Below, piece after piece: positions 1-6,330 of a stretch of 9,886 nt of DNA; the first letter of the stretch is position 1; every line of letters starts with the position of its first letter. The position numbers were made by a program, and so were the translations under genes. The notes beneath the pieces are model-generated. The model made no database searches and was not told the DNA's origin. It saw nothing but the letters and a program-made list of their open reading frames with translations. Source of the DNA: Methylacidiphilaceae bacterium UBA1321 (GTDB lineage Bacteria; Verrucomicrobiota; Verrucomicrobiia; Methylacidiphilales; UBA1321); contig DBTH01000271.1 of the NCBI GenBank assembly GCA_002306945.1, positions 3,716 through 13,601 on the forward strand, written 5' to 3'.

Positions 1-23
1 TTTCCTTAAGAATCCTCATGGGC

Positions 24-1340
24 TTATTCTCCAAATGCCCGCACGAGCCGGTGCTCCCAGAGATGTTCCGCTAGCGTCCGCTCGCGCGCCTTCGCACCCA
101 TGGCCAACGCCTTGTCCGGGTCGGTCAGCAACGCCCGCGCCTGCTGCTCCAGTTCGTCGAGGGAACGAACCATCACGACTTCCTCGTCGTCGTAGCACGT
201 GAAGATGTCGGCGGAATAGGGATTGATCGACACACGGCCGCAGGCGGCGATTTCAAAAAGCTTTTCGTTGGCTGTTGCATCGCGCAGGGCGTTGGAAGCG
301 TTCAAGTGAACCGCGTAGCGTTGATAAGCCCGAGGCAGATCGGGAACGCGAACCGCAGGCAGAGCTTCCACTCCGTAAATCGCCCACTCGGAGCTATTAC
401 TGAACACATCCACCAGTCCCTTTTTGTTGAGATGCCGGACGAACGCGGGGCGGTCACAGCAATTGACCATCTTCACGATCAGCGCCGCTTCGAGCAACTC
501 GTCGCGTTCCCTGAGAAAATCGTAGGCGCGGGGCGATTGCGCCGCCGCTTTTTGCAGCAGTTCGACCGCGCCCCGGCTCGACGATTTGACCCGTTCCTGC
601 AATGCCTCGGCAATGAGGGTTTGAACCGATGGCTCCGACTTGATCCACTCGTCCTTTTTCGGCACGCCGCTCCCGGCAAACGTATCGGCGCACAACTGGC
701 GCAGCGGAAGCAGTTCCATCCCGGCCATCACCGCCTTCATCAAATTGTCCGGCAGCGGAAACCGCAATCCCGGATTGCCGATGAACGCCGCACGGTCGCG
801 CACCTCACAGGGATATTCGCTCCCGGCGTATTCGCGCGGGGCCGCCAGGTAGGAAGTCTGCGCATTGGACAATCCGATGGCCCGCCCCTCAACGGCTTGA
901 TTGGTTCCGTTGAAGTAATGAGTCACTTTGCCATTGCGCATGTCGGCGAACCATTCCGTGCGGTCTGTAACCGTTGCCAGATTGACCGTCGTCCAACTGC
1001 GAATATCGTCAAACCAGAGCGAAGCGATACGCGCAATCGACGGATTGTGCGTGAAAAGGCCGGGCTCCAGCAACCATTGCAGGTCGAGACTCAGTACCGT
1101 GTCGATCTGGAAAGCGTCGAGCAAATGATCGAAGGTCGAGCGCGTGGTTTTGGAAGCTTTTTCCGATTGGGATAAATCGCCGATGATCCCGATGTACTGC
1201 CCGAGATAACGCGGATGCGAAGCGTCACGCACTAACGCACGGATACCCATTCGGCGGCAGGCCGAGGCGAGCGCTTCGGAGCTTTTCGCCGTCGGAATAT
1301 AACGGTCGTTCGAGACGATGAGGACGCCCTGGGGCTTCAT
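24..1340 (-). CDS. CgeB-like glycosyltransferase family protein
   Basis: The protein (438 aa from the ATG) looks like a two-domain GT-B glycosyltransferase of the CgeB/YkvP type. The N-terminus (MKPQGVLIVSND) has a Rossmann-like first strand. The last ~93 residues (about 346-438) fit a C-terminal 'glycosyl transferases group 1' domain: a conserved ANEKLFEIAACG segment with Glu359 in the expected nucleotide-sugar-binding region, then a 'DELEQQARALLTDP' helix and a terminal 'GAKARERTLAEHLWEHR' helix, as usual in these enzymes. Donor and acceptor cannot be read from the sequence; surface glycan or protein glycosylation is a family-level guess. An in-frame TTG at 1355 would add five residues, but the ATG at 1340 gives the more natural start. 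No Shine-Dalgarno site is visible. It lies 30 bp downstream of the deaminase gene on the same strand, so co-transcription is likely. There is no signal peptide or membrane segment, so it should be cytoplasmic. Confidence 0.75.
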   Translation of the reverse strand: MKPQGVLIVSNDRYIPTAKSSEALASACRRMGIRALVRDASHPRYLGQYIGIIGDLSQSEKASKTTRSTFDHLLDAFQIDTVLSLDLQWLLEPGLFTHNPSIARIASLWFDDIRSWTTVNLATVTDRTEWFADMRNGKVTHYFNGTNQAVEGRAIGLSNAQTSYLAAPREYAGSEYPCEVRDRAAFIGNPGLRFPLPDNLMKAVMAGMELLPLRQLCADTFAGSGVPKKDEWIKSEPSVQTLIAEALQERVKSSSRGAVELLQKAAAQSPRAYDFLRERDELLEAALIVKMVNCCDRPAFVRHLNKKGLVDVFSNSSEWAIYGVEALPAVRVPDLPRAYQRYAVHLNASNALRDATANEKLFEIAACGRVSINPYSADIFTCYDDEEVVMVRSLDELEQQARALLTDPDKALAMGAKARERTLAEHLWEHRLVRAFGE

Positions 1341-1370
1341 AGATGAAATCGGCAAAAGCAGACGCTCTAT

Positions 1371-1817
1371 TTAAACTCCGATGTCCTCGTTCCACAACTC
1401 GGGCCGGTCGCGGATGAAATCCTCCATTAGCTTGACGCACTCGGGATGTTGCCGCAATTCGACATCGACGCCCTGACTGCGCACATAGGCTTCCGGCCCC
1501 TGGAACGTCTTGTTCTCCCCCACGATGAGTTTCGGAATGCCGTAAAGCAGCACCGCGCCACTGCACATCGGACAGGGCGAAAGCGTCGAATAGAGTGTGC
1601 AACGCTTGTAGACCGACGCCTTCTGACGACCGGCATTCTCCAGACAATTCATCTCCGCGTGATGGATGACGCTGCCATGCTGGACGCGTTGATTGTGGCC
1701 GCGCCCGATGATTTTTCCGTCGCAAACCAGTACCGACCCGATGGGAATGCCTCCCTCGGCCAGTCCTTTTCTCGCTTCCTCAACCGCCGCCTCCATGAAA
1801 GGATCTGTCGTGCTCAT
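1371..1817 (-). CDS. Cytosine deaminase, yeast FCY1-like (nucleoside/nucleobase deaminase family)
   Basis: This is a zinc-dependent deaminase of the cytidine deaminase superfamily, about 148 aa from the ATG at 1817 or 151 aa from the GTG at 1826. Numbered from the GTG, it has the HAE motif (His56, catalytic Glu58) and the PCPMC motif (zinc ligands Cys85, Cys88). From memory, its match to fungal cytosine deaminase runs end to end: GGIPIG near the start, GRGHN with the substrate-contact Asn45, LENAGR, TLSPCPMC, YGIPKLIVGEN, Phe108 and the C-terminal RPELWNEDIG with Trp145 and Asp148. In the yeast enzyme these last residues close the active site over cytosine. The likely reaction is cytosine to uracil plus ammonia (pyrimidine salvage). 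A guanine or other nucleobase deaminase is the alternative; tRNA deaminase TadA is less likely because that C-terminal signature is not typical of TadA. No clear ribosome-binding site decides between the two starts. It precedes the glycosyltransferase gene in a probable two-gene operon. Confidence 0.87.
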   Translation of the reverse strand: MSTTDPFMEAAVEEARKGLAEGGIPIGSVLVCDGKIIGRGHNQRVQHGSVIHHAEMNCLENAGRQKASVYKRCTLYSTLSPCPMCSGAVLLYGIPKLIVGENKTFQGPEAYVRSQGVDVELRQHPECVKLMEDFIRDRPELWNEDIGV

Positions 1818-2082
1818 GGTCGACACTCTGACATTGAAACCCGCCCCCGGCCAGACAGAAAAAACCGATTACCCGGCTATTTCATCAGGGAATGGGAAAA
1901 TGGCATGGAGATTCGGTTGAAAATCGAGGCGCGAGGAGGGCTCACATCGCAACGCGATCTGTAACTGACGAGCAACGACGAGTTGCAATCGAAGATCAAG
2001 CCGGTTTTCCGTTTCTTGGTGAAATATCCGGGTTACCTCTTCTACGCTCGACAGGGGTGCAAAAATTAGCCTTAATTCGTCC
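1818..2082. promoter_or_regulatory. Divergent intergenic region, probable promoters for both directions
   Basis: This stretch of about 265 bp separates the leftward deaminase gene from the rightward operon and must carry the promoters of both. A weak rightward candidate is TCGACA at 2048-2053, 18 bp before TTAATT at 2072-2077. It lies so near the ATG at 2083 that a transcript from it would be nearly leaderless, or would serve a downstream ATG at 2119. The patch at 2061-2078 is locally AT-rich. I see no convincing operator palindrome, riboswitch or small gene. Open frames crossing the region are not supported by start sites or recognisable protein sequence. Confidence 0.3.
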
Positions 2083-2559
2083 ATGCTCTTTTCGCTTGGA
2101 AAGAAAAAAAATCCGCGCATGGCCCAGCTCAAGGGTGTTTCGCTCTTCACCGATCTCAAACTCAGCCAATTGCGCATCGTCAACAGCCTCCTCCACGAAC
2201 GCAATTACCTCGCCAACGAGATCATCTTCGACGAGGACGACGAGGGCCAGGCCCTCTACATCGTCATCAGCGGCAAGGTGCGCGTCGAACGTGTCGGATT
2301 GGACGACAAAAAAAACGTCGAGTTCGGCCCCGGCGAATTCTTCGGCGAACTCGCCCTGCTTGAAGACGCCCCCCGCACCAGCACCGCGCGAGCCACGGAG
2401 GATTCCGTCCTGCTGGCCCTCTTCCGCACTGAGTTCCTCTCCCTGCTCGAACTCCACTCCACGATTGGTTCGAAGATTTCCTACGCCCTGGCGCGCGACC
2501 TGGCGGGCAAGCTTCGCCGTTCCATCACCAGCAACCTCAACCAAAAAGCCGAGGCATGA
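2083..2559 (+). CDS. Stand-alone cyclic-nucleotide-binding domain protein (no DNA-binding domain)
   Basis: The 158-aa protein is essentially one cNMP-binding beta-barrel. Visible hallmarks are 'LKGVSLFTDLKLSQL' at the start of the domain (about 16-30), 'ALYIVISGKVRV' (57-68) and a textbook phosphate-binding cassette, FGELALLEDAPRTSTARA (87-104), with Gly88, Glu89 and Arg98 in the positions that hold the ribose and cyclic phosphate. The cassette looks competent to bind cAMP or cGMP. There is no helix-turn-helix after the domain: the remaining residues (about 120-158) form helices and a short tail, so this is not a Crp/Fnr transcription factor. It more likely acts by protein contact. The stop overlaps the start of the next gene (ATGA), an AI-2E/PerM family membrane protein, suggesting coupled translation and perhaps partnership. 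Start is uncertain: ATG 2083 has no Shine-Dalgarno site, and ATG 2119 (residue 13) is an alternative that keeps the domain intact. Confidence 0.85.
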   Translation: MLFSLGKKKNPRMAQLKGVSLFTDLKLSQLRIVNSLLHERNYLANEIIFDEDDEGQALYIVISGKVRVERVGLDDKKNVEFGPGEFFGELALLEDAPRTSTARATEDSVLLALFRTEFLSLLELHSTIGSKISYALARDLAGKLRRSITSNLNQKAEA

Positions 2560-3680
2560 GCAAAGAGCAGACATCCGGGCCCGTGGTTTGGGTCGCCACG
2601 ATTGCGGCAACCTGTCTGACGATTTACCTTTTTCAAGGCATCCTCTGGCTCGTTGTTCCGCTCCTGCTGGCCATCATCCTCTACTACATCATCGAACCGG
2701 TGGTCGAACGACTCACCCACATCGGCTGGAGCCGTGAAAGCGCCGCCGGGATTGTCATGGGACTGCTCGCCATCCTGACCCTCGCATTCGCCGTCGTCTC
2801 CATGCCCAAACTCGTCCGCAAGATGGGCACATGGAACCACACCATCGAAGTCTACATCGACAACGGAACGCGCCTGATCGACCGCTCTCTCAACACGATT
2901 GAAAAATACGCTCCCATCGTCCGCAGCTTTGTCCCTTCGCGCGAACAGGGCGGCAACAGGAGTTGGGACGAGCGCTTCTCCGAATGGGCCGTCGCCAACA
3001 GCAGCGAAACGCTCGTCCAATTGTTCCACTGGGTGCCGTCCCTGCTTCTGGTTCCCTACCTGACCTACTTCATTCTCGTCGACGGCAACGTCTTCAAGCG
3101 CTTCATCGTCCAATCGATTCCCAATGCCTATTTCGAAAAATCGCTGCTCCTCTTTCACCAGATCGACGACCAGGTTCGGCGTTATTTTCAAGGGTTGATG
3201 ATGCTCGCCGTCCTCGATTCCATCTGCCTTGGCGTCGGCCTCAAACTCATGGGCATCTCCGGCGCGTTCCTGCTCGCCGTCATCATCGCCGTGCTTTCCT
3301 GGATTCCCTATGTCGGCTCGGTCATCGGCTGTCTCCTCGTCCTGGTGGTCGCCGCCACCGATTACGCTTCGCAAACGTGGATGGCCTACGCCGCGGTCGC
3401 CCTCTTCCTTGGCGTGCGCCTGCTCGATGATTTCGTCTTCATGCCCCTTACCGTCGGTCGCAGCCTCCACATTCATCCGGTCGTGACTGTTCTGATGATT
3501 TTCGTCGGCGGCGCGGTGGCGGGAATCAGCGGACTCTTCCTCGTCCTGCCCGTTCTCGGCGTGATGATGGTCATGGGCCAACTCCTTGGCCAGCTCTGCA
3601 CCAACCAACGCCTGCGCGCACGCCATGAACACGCCGGCGCCCTCGCCCGCCAGCGCGCCCAGAAGGGACTCACTCTGTAA
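2556..3680 (+). CDS. AI-2E (PerM/UPF0118) family transporter
   Basis: This 374-aa polytopic inner-membrane protein has the AI-2E/PerM family layout. Hydrophobic segments lie at about 10-28, 30-47, 63-83, 158-176, 210-229, 235-267 (probably two spans), 275-290 and 308-345. A large soluble stretch (about 84-157) follows the third segment, as in the family. The signature region 'SWIPYVGSVIG' (248-258) and the late 'GGAVAGISGLFLVLPVLG' stretch (318-335) are clear. Family members include the autoinducer-2 exporter TqsA and sodium/proton antiporter-like proteins; the substrate here cannot be deduced. The C-terminus ends in a basic tail rich in Arg (about 350-370), presumably cytoplasmic. Its ATG overlaps the stop of the cyclic-nucleotide-binding gene by 4 bp, so expression is probably coupled. 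The only purine-rich run (GAGG) is too close to the ATG to be a normal ribosome-binding site. Confidence 0.9.
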   Translation: MSKEQTSGPVVWVATIAATCLTIYLFQGILWLVVPLLLAIILYYIIEPVVERLTHIGWSRESAAGIVMGLLAILTLAFAVVSMPKLVRKMGTWNHTIEVYIDNGTRLIDRSLNTIEKYAPIVRSFVPSREQGGNRSWDERFSEWAVANSSETLVQLFHWVPSLLLVPYLTYFILVDGNVFKRFIVQSIPNAYFEKSLLLFHQIDDQVRRYFQGLMMLAVLDSICLGVGLKLMGISGAFLLAVIIAVLSWIPYVGSVIGCLLVLVVAATDYASQTWMAYAAVALFLGVRLLDDFVFMPLTVGRSLHIHPVVTVLMIFVGGAVAGISGLFLVLPVLGVMMVMGQLLGQLCTNQRLRARHEHAGALARQRAQKGLTL

Positions 3681-3698
3681 TTTGTTTTTTCTCGAATC

Positions 3699-5462
3699 AT
3701 GGATAAATACGAAATCTCGGAAATCCTCGGCGAAATCGCCGTCCTGCTCGAACTCAAAGGCGAAAACGTCTTCAAGTCCCGCGCCTACACCAGCGCCGCC
3801 CGCACCCTCGACCTCCTCGATGAAGATCTCGGCACACTCATCGCCGAAGGCCGCCTCGGCTCGGTCAAGGGCATCGGAAGTGCGCTTCAGGATAAAATCG
3901 CCGAACTCTACAAAACCGGCAAACTCCCCTATTACGACGAACTCAAGGCTTCCCTGCCCGCCGGCCTGCTCGAATTGCTCAACATCCCCGGCGTCGGCCC
4001 AAAGAAAGCCCGCGCCCTTTACGATAAATTACAAATCGTCAGCCTCGACGACCTCGAAGCCGCCTGCAAGGACGGACGCGTCGCCAGCCTGACCGGGTTC
4101 GGCGAAAAAACCGCCACGCGCCTTCTCGAAGGCATTGAGCAATACCGCTCCTACAAAAAGCAACATCTCTACTCCGACGCGATTCTCGTCGCCCACGATC
4201 TCGTCGACGCGTTGCGCGAACATCCCGACGTCATCCGTTGCAGCATCGCTGGCAGCCTCCGCCGTTGCAAGGAGACCGTCAAGGACGTCGACCTCCTCGC
4301 CTCCTCCAGCGCACCGGAAGAAGTCATGGGCTATTTCTGCACACTTCAGGGCGTCGAGCGCGTCGTCAATCAGGGCCCCACCAAGGCCAGCGTCGTCCTC
4401 GTCGGCGGCATCCCCTGCGACCTGCGCGTCGTCAGCGACAAGGAATTCGCCACCGCCCTCCACCACTTCACCGGCAGCAAAGAACACAATGTCGCCATGC
4501 GGCAACGCGCGATTGCCGAAGGCAAAAAACTCAGCGAGTGGGGTCTCTTCCTCAATCCCTCCAAAACCGCCTCCAGCGACGGGAACGAAAACTCCGAAAA
4601 GCCGGAAGGCGAAATCATCCCCTGCTGCACCGAAGAGGAAATCTTCGAGCAACTCGGCCTCCAGTACATCCCGCCCGAACTGCGCGAAAACATGGGCGAG
4701 CTCGAAGCCGCCGAGCAATGTAAAATCCCGCGCCTCCTCGAATGGAGCGACCTGCGCGGCACCTTCCACAATCACACCACCTGGAGCGACGGCAAGAACA
4801 CCGTGCGCGAAATGGCCGAAGCCGCCCAAGCCATCGGCTTGAGCTACCTCGGCATTTCCGACCACTCCAAGTCCTCCTTCCAGGCCAACGGCTTGAGCGA
4901 AGAACGGCTCTTGTCCCAAATCGAGGAAATCCGCAAGTTCAACCGTGAGCTGGAAGATATTCATTTATTCGCCGGCTGCGAGGTCGATATTCTCAAAGAT
5001 GGACGGCTCGATTACGGGGACGATATTCTCAAACAACTCGATTTCGTCGTCGCCAGCGTCCACAACGCCATGCAGCAACCCGAGGACGAAATGACCCGGC
5101 GCGTCATCCGCGCCATGGAAAATCCCTTTGTAACCATGCTCGGACACCCCACCGGACGGCTCCTCCTCACCCGCCAGGGCAGTGCCATCAACATGGCCAA
5201 GATCATCGATTGCGCCGCCGAGACCGGCACCTGGATCGAAATCAACGCCAGCCCCTACCGCCTCGACATGGACTGGCGCTGGTGGCATCGCGCCCGCGAC
5301 AAGGGCGTCAAGTGCTCCATCAATCCCGATGCCCACCGCGTCGGACAACTCGGTTTCCTGCGGCTCGGCGCCAATGTCGCACGCAAAGGTTGGTTGCGCC
5401 GGGAGGATGTCGTCAATACGCTGCCTCTTGAGAAAATCCGCGACTTGCTCGAAGCGGAGTAA
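3699..5462 (+). CDS. polX: Bacterial X-family DNA polymerase/3'-5' exonuclease (PolX)
   Basis: The 587-aa enzyme has the full bacterial PolX architecture: a Pol beta-like gap-filling polymerase fused to a PHP exonuclease, used in base-excision and related repair. Helix-hairpin-helix segments are visible at 56-71 (VKGIGSALQDKIAELY) and 93-108 (LLNIPGVGPKKARALY), with another at about 131-146. The polymerase palm has GSLRR (185-189), DVD (Asp196, Asp198) and the third metal ligand Asp241 in CDLRVV, so it should be catalytically active. The PHP metal ligands are also intact: HNH (His357, His359), SDH (Asp388, His389), CEVDI (Glu428), SVH (His455), GHPTGR (His483) and PDAH (Asp544, His546). Length and domain order are normal. 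It lies 18 bp after the AI-2E gene, behind a pyrimidine-rich leader with no Shine-Dalgarno site, and 25 bp before the TPR gene. Being inside an apparent operon with transport genes is the odd point. Confidence 0.96.
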   Translation: MDKYEISEILGEIAVLLELKGENVFKSRAYTSAARTLDLLDEDLGTLIAEGRLGSVKGIGSALQDKIAELYKTGKLPYYDELKASLPAGLLELLNIPGVGPKKARALYDKLQIVSLDDLEAACKDGRVASLTGFGEKTATRLLEGIEQYRSYKKQHLYSDAILVAHDLVDALREHPDVIRCSIAGSLRRCKETVKDVDLLASSSAPEEVMGYFCTLQGVERVVNQGPTKASVVLVGGIPCDLRVVSDKEFATALHHFTGSKEHNVAMRQRAIAEGKKLSEWGLFLNPSKTASSDGNENSEKPEGEIIPCCTEEEIFEQLGLQYIPPELRENMGELEAAEQCKIPRLLEWSDLRGTFHNHTTWSDGKNTVREMAEAAQAIGLSYLGISDHSKSSFQANGLSEERLLSQIEEIRKFNRELEDIHLFAGCEVDILKDGRLDYGDDILKQLDFVVASVHNAMQQPEDEMTRRVIRAMENPFVTMLGHPTGRLLLTRQGSAINMAKIIDCAAETGTWIEINASPYRLDMDWRWWHRARDKGVKCSINPDAHRVGQLGFLRLGANVARKGWLRREDVVNTLPLEKIRDLLEAE

Positions 5463-5487
5463 TCCGCCGCGCATTCTCCGCCAACAC

Positions 5488-6330
5488 ATGATGCCCTCCT
5501 TACGCCATCACTTTTGCACAGCCGTAACAGGCTTCTGTGCCGTGGCCGTGATGACGTCCGTTGCAAATGCCAATACTCTGGCAAACGCCTGGGACGAAAC
5601 CACCCTCCTGCGCGTTGAGGAGGCCAACGAACTCTTCGCCAATCCCAAGACCCGCCCCAATCCCGCCACGGCCCGCGAAGCCGATTACGGCACCGCCGTC
5701 ACCCTGCTCAACATCCAACCCAGGACGCCCGGCAATATCGAACATTCCGCGCAAATCTTCTCCCGTCTCCTCGCCCAAAACCCCGACGACGAGATAGGCA
5801 TCGGCTCCCTTTATTTCCTCGCGCGCATCGAACAGGTTCACCGATCCACGCCTGCGCCCCAAAAAGCTGTCGCCCTCTACCAGCGTCTCATCGCCGCGCA
5901 TCCCGCCCATCCCTTCGCCCAGATTGCCATCACCAAGATCGCCCTCCTCAAACTCTGCGACGCTCCCGATAACGCCGACAAGGCCGCCGCCCTCGCCGAA
6001 GTGGAGACCCTGATTCCACTGCTGACCGATCCCGGCGCGCGCAGTAATTTCGACTACATCGTCGGCACCGCCTGCATCCGCCACCAACTCGGCGACGAGA
6101 AAGCGATGAACTACCTCATCGAAGCAGTCAAAATCGGCATTCCCATCCAGATTTCCTCCTCCAACGCCATCGTCCGCATCGCCAATCTCGCCCTGCGCCT
6201 CAACCGCAAGGACATCGCCATCTCATATTACGAACGCTTCATCCGTGATTTTCCCCGAGACCGCCGCACCTACACCGTCCGCCTCAGATTGCGCGAACTC
6301 AATGTCCAATCCCCGGAGGTCGCCCGATGA
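5488..6330 (+). CDS. Secreted TPR-like repeat protein linked to ABC importer
   Basis: This protein of about 280 aa starts with a good signal peptide: Arg/His-containing n-region, a hydrophobic core at about 9-25 and a VANA cleavage site after Ala28. The mature part should be periplasmic. It is helical and repeat-like. Residues about 84-118, 123-157 ('APQKAVALYQRLIAAHPAHP') and 238-271 ('RKDIAISYYERFIRDFPRD') read as degenerate tetratricopeptide units, suggesting a protein-binding scaffold; I see no catalytic motif. The frame stays open leftwards to 5182 inside polX, but the start is at 5488 (or the adjacent ATG 5491) because that is where the signal peptide begins. No Shine-Dalgarno site is seen. 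Its 3' end carries the strong ribosome-binding site of the next gene, and its stop overlaps that gene's ATG (ATGA). This tight coupling to a binding protein and two permeases suggests an accessory role in that importer, which is inference. Confidence 0.8.
   Translation: MMPSLRHHFCTAVTGFCAVAVMTSVANANTLANAWDETTLLRVEEANELFANPKTRPNPATAREADYGTAVTLLNIQPRTPGNIEHSAQIFSRLLAQNPDDEIGIGSLYFLARIEQVHRSTPAPQKAVALYQRLIAAHPAHPFAQIAITKIALLKLCDAPDNADKAAALAEVETLIPLLTDPGARSNFDYIVGTACIRHQLGDEKAMNYLIEAVKIGIPIQISSSNAIVRIANLALRLNRKDIAISYYERFIRDFPRDRRTYTVRLRLRELNVQSPEVAR
6315..6320 (+). promoter_or_regulatory. Strong Shine-Dalgarno site of the solute-binding protein gene
   Basis: GGAGGT sits 6 nt before the ATG at 6327, inside the last codons of the TPR gene. 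It is the only near-perfect ribosome-binding site among the nine genes in the window. It fixes the start at 6327 and suggests that the binding protein is translated more strongly than its operon partners, as expected for a binding protein made in excess over permeases. Confidence 0.85.

Noticed and set aside
306..1175. Plus-strand open frame (289 codons) opposite the glycosyltransferase
   Set aside because: Arg/Gln-rich shadow translation with no domain; the minus-strand product has a recognisable glycosyltransferase C-terminus.
1869..2204. Minus-strand open frame (111 codons) in the divergent region
   Set aside because: Overlaps the start of the cNMP gene, with no ribosome-binding site and no recognisable protein features.
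1892..2737. Plus-strand open frame crossing the divergent region and the cNMP gene
   Set aside because: The translation becomes Ser/Pro/Arg-rich junk where it overlaps the cNMP-binding domain in another frame; no start site supports it.
2481..3632. Minus-strand open frame (383 codons) opposite the AI-2E gene
   Set aside because: The same antisense effect: low-complexity acidic/His-rich translation, no motif, and a clear membrane protein on the other strand.
3681..3690. T-run (TTTGTTTTTT) after the AI-2E stop as a possible terminator tail
   Set aside because: No stable GC-rich stem precedes it, and the next gene starts 8 bp later on the same strand.
5182..5487. Leftward extension of the TPR protein into polX
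   Set aside because: The extension would cover the PHP domain coding sequence in another frame; the signal peptide begins at 5488.
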